This document shows, piece after piece, positions 10,101 through 22,100 of a stretch of 64,000 bases of DNA (the first letter of the stretch is position 1; each line of letters begins with the position of its first letter). The DNA is from Pleurodeles waltl (Eukaryota; Chordata; Amphibia; Caudata; Salamandridae): assembly GCF_031143425.1 (NCBI RefSeq), contig NC_090443.1, positions 1,054,671,554-1,054,735,553 on the forward strand. Reading direction: 5' to 3'. The notes beneath the pieces were generated by a model. That model ran no database searches, was not told the origin of the DNA, and saw only the letters and a program-made list of their open reading frames with translations. A program made the position numbers and the translations under genes.

Positions 10101-13100
10101 GCAGCATCGGTATCAGCGATGGTGGCGATGCCCTCTGGTCGGAATCCCTCTGATTATCTATCTAAAGTGTGATGTATTTATACAGATCTACAAGGACCCC
10201 TGATGTAGGTGTGTTCCTAAACAATAGATAACAGACATGCTTGGGACGGCAATTATTATCAACAATCCCTCGAAAGTATAGAGAGGGGAAAATCCCTAAG
10301 TGTGAACACCTACTGTTTGTTTGTCTTTGGTGCTTGATCTTGACGCCTTCTCGCAGTGACACTAATAAATGTTACCCATAACAAGTGGCCTAACTATAAA
10401 CAAGGCAGCCATCTTAGAAGAAATAAATATTTAAATTGGCTAAGACAGAGCAAGCTAAGTAGGTTAAAAGTCACTAGGTGACGGGGCACGAGTCTGCAAG
10501 CCAGAGGCTAACCTAACTCCTGTTATCCCATTAAAACGAACTAGGATTCACTACAACCTCCGCAGGGGACTCCACAACTATCTGATCTCCCCAGGGGACC
10601 CCACAACTATCTGATCTCCCCAGGACCCCACAACTATCTGATCTCCCCAGGGGACCCACACAACTATCAGCTTCCCAGGGGACCCCGCAACTAGCTGACC
10701 CACTAGTAACCTCGGTGCCATCCCTCTGGGGTGATAGGGGGGGCTCCAGGGGTCACCACAGCCAGCAGACCTCCCCAGGGGACCCCACAACTATCTGACC
10801 CACTAGTAACCCCGGTGGTGCTAGTCTCCTGGGGTGATGGGTGCTCCCCAGGGGACCCCACAACTATCTGATCTCTCCAGGGGACCCCACAACTGGCTGA
10901 CCCACTAGTAACCTCGGTGCTAGCCCTCTGGGGTGAAAGGGGCTCCCCAGGGGACCCCACAACTATTCAACCTCCCCAGGGGACCCCACAACTAGCTGAC
11001 CAACTAGTAGTACCTCGGTGCTAGCCCTCTGGGGTGAGAGGGGGCTCCCCAGGGCACCCCACAACTTGCTGACCCACTAGTAACCTCAGTGCTGTTCCTC
11101 TGGGGTGAGGGGGGGGCTCCCCAGGGGACCCCACAACTATCCGACCTCCCCACGGGACCCCACAGCTAGCTGACCCACTAGTAACCTTGGTGCTAGCCCT
11201 CTGCAGTGATAAAAGGGCTCCCCGGCGGAATCCACTACTAGCTGACCCACTACTAACCTCCGCACTAGCCCTCTGGGGTAATAGGGGTGCATCCTGGAGA
11301 CGCCATAACTAGCTGACCTCCCCTGGGGACCCACAACTAGCTGACCCGGTAGTAATCTCAGTGCTAGCCCTCAGCTGTGATAAAAGGGCTCCCCGGCGGA
11401 ATCCACTACTAGCTGGCCCCCAGTTATAATTACAGGGGACCCCACAACTAGTTGACTCACTACTAACCTCCGCACTACCCCTCTGGGGTAATAGGGGTGC
11501 ATCCTGGAGACGCCATAACTAGCTGACCTCGCCTGGGGACCCACAACTAGCTGACCCGGTAGTAATCTCAGTGCTAGCCCTCTGGAGTGGTCGGGGAGCT
11601 CCCCAGGAGACCCCACACCTAGCTGACCCACAGGTAGCCTTATTTATTTTTGTGTTTTTATGTAGCGCAGACATCACCTACAGGTGTTAAAGCACTTCCC
11701 AATAGAATGAAGTAACGTTACATGAAAAACATCTTAAGAAACTTGGTAGTATATGACAATACATAGAGCTACTGCAGTTGCTCCTGGTGAGTTACATATG
11801 TAGATAATCAAAACAAATTACATAATGGAAAGGATAAAACAGTCGTGGTTACGTTAATAAAAATAACACACATATATACAAAGTTGAAGCAAAAGGTCAT
11901 TATAGCTCTCAAAGGTGTCATGTAACAGTCATGGTTAAGCTGCCTGCTGGGAGCATTGGCTAGGAGTACTGTTGAGAAAAATGTCTTTAGAAGAGAAGAA
12001 TTTTAAGGTCCTTTTTGAAGATCCAAAATGAGGTGATGGTGCGAAGGTTTGGAAGTAGCGAATTCCAAATTCTAGACGCGTTGCTTGAGAATGACTGCTC
12101 CATGAATCTTTCCCTTTTGAAGCTTGGAGATTCCAGCAGCAGATTTTCAGCATTTCGTGAGGGTCTCAAGCCACCTGATACCTTGAGTTTGTTGGCTAGG
12201 TAGCGAGAGGTGGAGGTGTGAATGGCTTTATGGGTGATGCAAGCAGTCTTGAATATAGTCTTGGCTTCTATAGGAAGCCAGCAAACAGCAGCATAGGTGT
12301 GATGTGGTTGTTTCTTCTGGCACTGTAGATGAAACGCGCAGCCGAGTGGAGGATGGATTTTAAAGGAGATGGGTAGGTCTTGGTTAGGTCTGCAGGGAGA
12401 GGATTACAGTAGTCCTGTCTGGAGAGTACCAAGAAGTGGACAAGAGTTTTTAGGTCTTTTCAGGAATGTAACGTCGGATCCTCCAGAGAAGGTGCAGTTA
12501 GCCTGCTAGCCCTCTAGGGTGTTCTGCTCCAACGTTCATGTACACTTCTAGTATATTGTCATGATATGTTCTCTATCTGCGTTTTCTTTACCTCTTATTC
12601 TCTCTTTTATGATCATCCTTTTTACCCTAGCCCCACCCCACTTCCCATAGCTTGTAACTTACCTTGTTCTTAGAACGCTAGGGCTTGAACAATGTATGTT
12701 TAACAAAAGGTAAGGAAACGCATGCCCTTGATATTATCAGGATACACTTGCGTTGATTATCATGCCGTTGGGTATTAAAGGAGAGACTGATTTTTCAACA
12801 TATCACATCAACTTCTGTCCATTGTAACAGTTTGATTAGCAGAAATTATTGCTTCTATGTCATTGAGTTTTTGTTTGATGAGACCACAGAGATTAAGTTT
12901 TGTAGCTCTGAAATATTGATGTTAAATAGCAATGGATTATATATTGACCCTGATAAAGCTACCTTGATGTTGTGAAACAGCTGTTGGCCAGTTTTCATAA
13001 AAAAAAAAAAAAAGAGCTGAATGATTTTTTTTTTTTGCTTGACCACCTCGTCTCTAGACCTCAAACCAAGTTGGTCTTTACATTATTTATTTGTGGTAGC

Positions 13101-16100
13101 TGAGGGGAAGGCACCCCTCACTTTTGAGGTCTTTCCTGCCTGATCATTAGGGCCCCCCCCTCCCCTTCATGTTGTTAGTTGTGAGAGCTGTAATGTATTG
13201 GCTTATCGTCTGTGGTGCTTTACTTCTAAAGCACTACATTTGCTAAAGCTTCTTGTCTGGTTACACCCAGTGTAGTGTCTAGGTCTTCTTGTCCCGTCCC
13301 TAGCTCGCCACATTCCCCTGATGGTCCTCTGTCGTCTTGCTGGGCCCCAGATATGGTCTAAGCTGAGAGGCTTTGTAGGTTGGAAGCTGAACCAGGCTCT
13401 TCTTATCCTGTTACAGGGGCTACCGAGCTGACTGGGAGCACAAACCTAATATTACACTTCAACCTGGAGCATGCCTTCATGAAGTTCTGTGGCAAGAAGG
13501 TGAAGGAGAAGCTGAGCAACTTCCTGCCGGACCTGCCAGGTGAGCACAGGGTGAGGACCACCCATGGGACCCTGGCAGAAGCTACTGTCAGAGGGAGAGA
13601 CGCTGGGTGGTATGTGAGGGGGCACTGGGCCAATGGGCATGAGGAAGGTCCATGAACCGGTATTGCCTCCACAGGAAGAGGGTTACTGCAGATGTATTGA
13701 TGTGTATTGTTCACTTCCTGTACAGGTACGATTGACATGCCAGGATCGCATGATAACAGTAGCCTCCGTTCCCTGATTGAGAAACCTCCCATCTGTGGGA
13801 ACTCCTTCAATCCCCTTACGGGGACCATGCTGACCGGCTTCCGGCTTCACCCAGGCCCGGTAAGAATGCTGCTTCTGTCAGAGCAGGTTCATTCATCAAA
13901 TAGCCACTGGTTCTTTCATGTGCTTGAGGAGCCTTTATTGGGGGTTCAGGCGACAGTGTGGAATGATTGCATGGGCTCCTGGTTGTGGGTTGGAGTAAGT
14001 GCCATGAAGCAGGTGAGCGCAGCAGAGAATTTACATGCCAGTGGATTGCAGTATTAATCATACCACCTACTGCCATGTGTTTTGTAGAAGAAAAGTGACC
14101 TGCACTGATGCAGTTACATTTCACCAGACGCGTACGTAACTGGGGCACACACATGACCTCTGTGCAGCTGGATCATGGATGTGGGCGCAACGTGCATCCC
14201 ACCGGTCATTGTATACGATTGCCATCTTGGCAGTAAAGACATCCCAAGCTCTTGATCCTCCCAGGGGTGAGATTCTCAGACATCATGATCTTTCCTCTTG
14301 GCCACCATTCTTTAAGTGAGGTACACCCTAGATTTCAGTCTTTTGGTGGTTTGAAAAGAGCAGGTGCCACGTAGATGTGGCACTTTTGATGGGACCGCTG
14401 TTGTTTTTCCTCTGCTTCAGGGGCATGGTGGAACAGGTTTGCTGTCACTCTCTAGTAGGTGGGGGTAGCTTGATGGGGCCTGGCAATTGCTGGGAGTCGA
14501 GGGGAGGCTCTTTCAGATGTCATCGCAGCTTGTCTGGGTGACCTAAACATATGTGGTTGTAGAGGGAGCATGCACTGCTGCTTCGTGATTCAACCATTTG
14601 GCATCTCTGCCTCTGTTTTTTTGCAGTTACCAGAGCAGTGTCGCTTGATGCACATCCAGCCGCCAAAGAAAAAGAGCAAACACAAGCACAAGCAGAGCCG
14701 AACGCAAGACCCTGTGCCACCAGGTAATATGTGGAGTAGACTGTGACCGGACCTTCAGTGAGTTCCTCCGTCTCACTTCGTTACTGGGGGGAGATAAAGC
14801 ACCAGCGCATAGAGATGGACACATGCGGGTGTCCTGATAAACACTGGGCCTTCATACTGAACTCCATGGAAGACCAATTTATCAGAATTGTTCATTTCGA
14901 ATGGCCTTGTAATCTGAATGAAGTTGGAGCAGAGTGCGTGACGCGACTGCTGGTCTTCAGTACAGCATGGGCTGGGCACTCCTCAAGCAACTGGATTGAG
15001 TTGTAGGTTTACTTACGATGCTGGTAAATACAGTCCACTCAGAGAGTAGAGGTCATGGAGTGCCACAGGGTTCGCACTCAGTCTGCACTCAGTCTGCGTC
15101 AGCTGGATCAAGTTGTAGGTTTATTTGCTGTGCTGGTAAATGGAGTCCAGTCTGAGGGTAGAGATGATGGATGGACTGCCACAGGGCCCAGCCTCAGTCT
15201 GCACTCATCGGTCAGCTGTATCAAGTTGTAGGTTTACTTGCTGTGCTGCTGAATGGAGTCCAGTCTGAGGGTAGAGGTGATGGACGGGGCTGAAAACAGG
15301 GCTCGCCCTCAGTCTGCACTCATCGGTGCTTTCATATTTCAGAGAAGCTCTGTGAATAAAGCAGGTGATGAGGGTTGATCACCCTAAAGAAGAGGAAGAA
15401 TTGAGTAATGTAATGAGGATGGAAAGTGGTCTTGGAGGCAGCAGCCTGGACTGAATGCAGCCAAAAGCAGAGCTGTTTACTTGAACCACAGGAATAAAAA
15501 GTATCCGCACAGGATGAAAGTTCGGGGTTCCGAGGTCGTTATGTTAGAATGAGAACACATGGGTTTATGCAAAGGGTCAGCAAAACAAAAGGCGAAAAGG
15601 TAAAATCCAAAGAAAGTAAAAGGTTATATTATGGTGTTTACATTTTTGTAACTAGAATTGGCGCTCTATTTAAAGCAGTCTGTGCTCCTGTCACTTCCCA
15701 AGCTTGCTTGTTTAATCTGACATGACAGAACCTGCAGAGCTGTAGTCTGTGCTCCTGTCACTTCCTCAGTTTGCTTGTCCCGAGCTTGCTTGTTTCACCA
15801 GACGTGGGTGAACCTGCAGATCTGTAGTCTGCACTCCTGTCACTTCCTGAGCTTGCTTGTTCCATCAGACATGGTTGAACCTGCAGATCTGTAGTCTGCA
15901 CTCCTGTCACTTCCCGAGCTTGCTTGTTTAATCTGACATGACAGAACCTGCAGAGCTGTAGTCTGCGTTTCTGTCACTTCCTGAGCTTCCTTGTTTCATC
16001 AGACATGACCGAACCTGCAGAGCTGTAGTCTGCGCTCCTGTCACTTCCCGAGCTTGCTTGTTTCATCAGACATAACAGAACCTGCAGAGATGTAGTCTGC

Positions 16101-19100
16101 ACTCCTGTGACCTCCAGAGCTTGCTTGTTTCATCAGGGCTGAGCTTGATTGTTTCATCAGACATGGCTGAACCTGCAGAGCTGTAGTCTGCACTCCTGTC
16201 ACTTCCAGAGCTTGCTTGTTTCATCAGACGTGACAGAACCTGCAGAGCTGTAGTCTGCGCTTCTGTCACTTCCTGAGCTTCCTTGTTTCATCAGACATGA
16301 CCGAACCTGCAGAGCTGTAGTCTGTACTCCTGTGACCTCCAGAGCTTGCTTGTTTCATCAGACATGGCTGAACCTGCAGAGCTGTAGTCTGCACTCCTGT
16401 CACTTCCCGAGCTTGCTTGTTTCACCAGACATTACAGAACCTGCAGAGCTGTAGTCTGCGCTCCTGTCACTTCCCAAGCTTGCTTGTTTCACCAGACATG
16501 GCTGAACCTGCAGAGCTGTAGTCTGCACTCCTGTCACTTCCAGAGCTTGCTTGTTTCATCAGACATGACAGAACCTGCAGAGCTGTAGTCTGCGCTCCTG
16601 TCACTTCCCAAGCTTGCTTGTTTCATCAGGGCTGAGCTTGTTTGTTTCATCAGACATGGCAGACACTGCAGAGCTGTAGTCTGCACTCCTGTCACTTCCA
16701 GAGCTCGCTTGTTTCACCAGACATGACAGAACCTGCAGAGCTGTAGTCTGTACTCCTGTCACTTCCAGAGCTCGCTTGTTTCACCAGACATGACAGAACC
16801 TGCAGAGCTGTAGTCTGTACTCCTGTCACTTCCAGAGCTTGCTTGTTTCACCAGACATGGCTGAACCTGCAGAGCTGTAGTCTGCGCTCCTGTCACTTCC
16901 CGAGCTTGCTTGTTTCATCAGACGTGACAGAACCTGCAGAGCTGTAGTCTGCACTCCTGTCACTTCCAGAGCTCGCTTGTCCCGAGCTTGCTTGTTTCAC
17001 CAGACATGGCTGAACCTGCAGAGCTGTAGTCTGCACTCCTGTCACTTCCAGAGCTTGCTTGTTTCACCGGACATGGTTGTACCTGCAGAGCTGTAGTCTG
17101 CACTCCTGTCACTTCCAGAGCTTGCTTGTTTCATCAGACGTGACAGAACCTGCAGAGCTGTAGTCTGCGCTTCTGTCACTTCCTGAGCTTCCTTGTTTCA
17201 TCAGACATGACCGAACCTGCAGAGCTGTAGTCTGCTCTCCTGTCACTTCCAGAGCTTGCTTGTTTCATCAGACATGACAGAACCTGCAGAGCTGTAGTCT
17301 GCGCTCCTGTCACTTCCCGAGCTTGCTTGTTTCATCAGACATGACAGAACCTGCAGAGCTGTAGTCTGTGCTACTGTCACTTCTTGAGCTTGCTTGTTTC
17401 ACCAGACATTACAGAACCTGCAGAGCTGTAGTCTGCGCTCCTGTCACTTCCCGAGCTTGCTTGTTTCATCAGACATGACAGAACCTGCAGAGCTGTAGTC
17501 TGCACTCCTGTCCCCTCCAGAGCTTGCTTGTTTCATCAGACATGACAGAACCTGCAGAGCTGTAGTCTGCACTCCTGTCACTTCCCGAGCTTGCTTGTTT
17601 CACCAGACATGGCTGAACCTGCCGAGCTGTAGTCTGCACTCCTGTCACTTCCAGAGCTTGCTTGTTTCATCAGACATGACAGAACCTACAGAGCTGTAGT
17701 CTGCACTCCTGTGACCTCCAGAGCTTGCTTGTTTCATCAGACATGACCGAACCTACAGAGCTGTAGTCTGCTCTCCTGTCACTTCCAGAGCTCGCTTGTC
17801 CCGAGCTTGCTTGTTTCATCAGACATGGCTGAACCTGCAGAGCTGTAGTCTGCGCTCCTGTCACTTCCAGATATTGCTTGTTTCATCAGACATCGCTGAA
17901 CCTGCAGAGCTGTAGTCTGCACTCCTGTCACTTCCCGAGCTTGCTTGTTTCCTCAGGGCTGAGCTTGCTTGTTTCATCAGGGCTGAGCTTGTTTGTTTCA
18001 TCAGACATGACAGAACCCGCAGAGCTGTAGTCTGCACTCCTGTCTCCTCCAGAGCTTGCTTGTTTCATCAGGGCTGAGCTTTTGTTTCATCAGACATGGC
18101 AGAACCTGCAGAGCTGTAGTCTGCACTCCTGTCTCCTCCAGAGCTTGCTTGTTTCATCAGGGCTGAGCTTTTGTTTCATCAGACATGGCAGAACCTGCAG
18201 AGCTGTAGTCTGCACTCCTGTCACTTCCCGAGCTTGCTTGTTTCCTCAGGGCTGAGCTTGCTTGTTTCATCAGGGCTGAGCTTGTTTGTTTCATCAGACA
18301 TGACAGAACCTGCAGAGCTGTAGTCTGCACTCCTGTCTCCTCCAGAGCTTGCTTGTTTCATCAGGGCTGAGCTTTTGTTTCATCAGACATGGCAGAACCT
18401 GCAGAGCTGTAGTCTGCACTCCTGTCTCCTCCAGAGCTTGCTTGTTTCATCAGGGCTGAGCTTTTGTTTCATCAGACATGGCAGAACCTGCAGAGCTGTA
18501 GTCTGCACTCCTGTCACTTCCCGAGCTTGCTTGTTTCATCAGACATGGCAGAACCTGCAGAGCTGTAGTCTGCACTCCTGTGACCTCCAGAGCTTGCTTG
18601 TTTCATCAGACATGACAGAACCTACAGAGCTGTAGTCTGCTCTCCTGTCACTTCCAGAGCTCGCTTGTCCCGAGCTTGCTTGTTTCATCAGACATGGCTG
18701 AACCTGCAGGGCTGTAGTCTGCGCTCCTGTCACTTCCAGATATTGCTTGTTTCACCAGACATCGCTGAACCTGCGGAGCTGTAATCTACACTCCTGTGGC
18801 CTCCAGAGCTCGCTTGCAGGGCTGGAGATGCACTGCTGGACTCTCGACTAGAAAAATTAGGCATTTACAACTGCAGTTTGCGAAAGAATGTCGAGAGGGA
18901 CTACACATTGGATAATGAAGTGTAGCAGAAGCCGCTCATAGCTGATGCAACAGGAGGAACAAGGAAAAGATCTGAATCTAGCAGAGGCTCGAGTTAAGGA
19001 CCTTCAATAGTCTGGATTGGCAGGATCCTTGGGAGTCCAAAAAGATGCTTGCATTGAGTGACTATTTCCATCTTCGCTCGCACTGGCTTAGAGCAGTTCA

Positions 19101-22100
19101 ACGTAAGCATGTTTTTAGTTCATGCGTGATCTAATCTGGCCAAGGTGTGATTGTAAGGGAGAGGCGATGATGTTGGGGCACCATAAAGTGAATACCGGTA
19201 GAATTCCAGCAAACATTGCCCAAACAGGTCACAGGTAGAAGTCCTCTGTCTTCCTACCAAGAAGAGGCTTCTAATGTCCTGTGGAGAGATGGAAATGTGT
19301 CTGATTAAAGCGTTAATGATGAGGCATGGGATATCCTGTACAAGAGCTTTTCTCACTGCATGTCTCTAGCAGAGGATGAATCTGCAGTGTTGCTTCCTGG
19401 TGTGAGAGCCCATCTTGTCGGTTCCTGGCTTGTGGCTCCTTTGAAGAACAAGCACCACAAGTCGCGCACAAAATAAGTGTAAAGGCCAGAGGAGTAATGG
19501 TGGGATGTTGAGGGCTGTCAGGTTTCATTCTCTTAACATCTCTTTCTATGAACGCTTTCCCTAGAGACACCCTCGGACTCTGACCACAAGAAGAAGAAAA
19601 AGAAGAAGGAGGAAGATCCAGAGCGGAAGAAAAAAAAGAAGGAAAAAAAGAAAAAAAAGGTTGGTAAAATTAAAAATGTGTTGGGAGATAATTTGTGAAG
19701 GGGGGGTGAAATTTCGACTGCCTAGGGGCCTCCGCTGGGCATAATCCGGCACTGCATGTGGGGCAGGGAAGAGGAAACATACCTTTCGATTTTGTGCCTT
19801 CACAAATCCGTTGTGAGCATTGCGCCCTCAAATTTGGATTAACTCCCTGTGGCATATTGTGCTTTTGGGTTGACTTGCTTCTGTGCGATGAACTTGTTGA
19901 TTGTTGTTGGTATTTGCCTAATGAGTCGGCTCCCTGTGTGACAAGTGTCTCCTGACATAGTTGCTGCCAGTCTCGGAATGGGCTTACTACACAGTGAAAC
20001 CATGTACTCCTCTTCAGCCTGTCTGCACATGCCCCTGGTACTGATGGCAGTACAATCCCATTACACGTGCTTGTTGTAGCTCGAGTTGTCTGCTGCATGT
20101 ATGGTCTGGAGCTCCCACTTCAGACACCTGTTGCTTCTCCTTTTGCCTCCTACGGTACCTTCTGGGACAAGTCCTTCTATTCCGTTATTTCCACCCTGCC
20201 TCAGTGACAAGGATCTTCTTGTAGTGATTTCCTCCTTCCCTCAGTGACCAGTGTTCTCTGGTGATGATTTCTGATTCCCCCCCTGCCTCAGTGACCAGGG
20301 TTCTCTGGTGATGATTTCTTATTTCCTCCCTGCCTCAGTGACCAGGGTCCTCTGGTGATGATTTCTGATTTCCTCCCTGCCTCCGTGACCAGGGTCCTCT
20401 GGTGATGATTTCTGATTTCCTCCCTGCCTCCGTGACCAGGGTTCTCTGGTGATGATTTCTTATTTCCTCCCTGCCTCAGTGACCAGGGTCCTCTGGTGAT
20501 GATTTCTGATTCCCCCCCTGCCTCAGTGACCAGGGTCCTCTGGTGATGATTTCTGATTCCCCCCCTGCCTCAGTGACCAGGGTTCTCTGGTGATGATTTC
20601 TTATTTCCTCCCTGCCTCCGTGACCAGGGTCCTCTGGTGATGATTTCTTATTTCCTCCCTGCCTCCGTGACCAGGGTCCTCTGGTGATGATTTCTGATTT
20701 CCTCCCTGCCTCCGTGACCAGGGTCCTCTGGTGATGATTTCTTATTTCCTCCCTGCCTCCGTGACCAGGGTCCTCTGGTGATGATTTCTGATTTCCTCCC
20801 TGCCTCAGTGACCAGGGTTCTCTGGTGATGATTTCTTATTTCCTCCCTGCCTCAGTGACCAGGGTCCTCTGGTGATGATTTCTGATTTCCGATTTCCTCC
20901 CTGCCTCCGTGACCAGGGTTCTCTGGTGATGATTTCTTATTTCCTCCCTGCCTCCGTGACCAGGGTCCTCTGGTGATGATTTCTGATTTCCTCCCTGCCT
21001 CAGTGACCAGGGTCCTCTGGTGATGATTTCTGATTTCCTCCCTGCCTCCGTGACCAGGGTCCTCTGGTGATGATTTCTGATTCCCCCCCTGCCTCAGTGA
21101 CCAGGGTTCTCTGGTGATGATTTCTTATTTCCTCCCTGCCTCCGTGACCAGGGTTCTCTGGTGATGATTTCTTATTTCCTCCCTGCCTCAGTGACCAGGG
21201 TCCTCTGGTGATGATTTCTGATTTCCTCCCTGCCTCCGTGACCAGGGTCCTCTGGTGATGATTTCTGATTCCCCCCCTGCCTCAGTGACCAGGGTTCTCT
21301 GGTGATGATTTCTTATTTCCTCCCTGCCTCCGTGACCAGGGTTCTCTGGTGATGATTTCTTATTTCCTCCCTGCCTCTGTGACCAGGGTCCTCTGGTGAT
21401 GATTTCTGATTTCCTCCCTGCCTCCGTGACCAGGGTTCTCTGGTGATGATTTCTGATTTCCTCCCTGCCTCAGTGACCAGGGTCCTCTGGTGATGATTTC
21501 TGATTTCCTCCCTGCCTCAGTGACCAGGTTTCTCATTGACCAGGGTTCTCTGGTGATAATTGCTCACTATGTCCATACTTCTACTTCTCCTCCTGAAGGG
21601 CTGCTGCATGACCACACTCTCTGCCCATACTTAAGCGTGTCTTGGTAATAAGAGTCCTCTCAGGTCTTTAAGAGGGTCAAACATCCATATTTCAACTTGT
21701 TTTCCTGATGCAGGTTTTGTAGGAGGATTGCTCCCCTAGTCCCATATTTCCTCTTGTGTCTTCCTGATGAGGGTTGACTGGGTTACTCACCCTTGTAGTT
21801 TTCCTCTCCCTGTACTACTTGTCTAAGAGGATCTTGTTCACTCTTGTTATCCTGTATTTGGCCCTTGTGGGTGCATGTTTATGGTACTGCCCCTGTGTCT
21901 TCACTCAACGATGCTCCATCTTTAACAAGTTCACAAATTCCCTCTTCAGCTGCCTCTTAATAATGTGTTTTTGTGGGTCGCTTAATTACAACATTCACTG
22001 GCCAGTGTTGATCCTGAGTGAACTCCGAGAATCTCCAGATGGCTCTCCCCTCTGGCTTGTCTTGCATTAAGGACAAAGGCCCGCTGTGTGCTCACGGACT

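Noticed and set aside
16066..18733. Repeated 64-86 codon ORFs in the 67-bp satellite
   Set aside because: By-products of the satellite; identical frames recur because of higher-order repeats.
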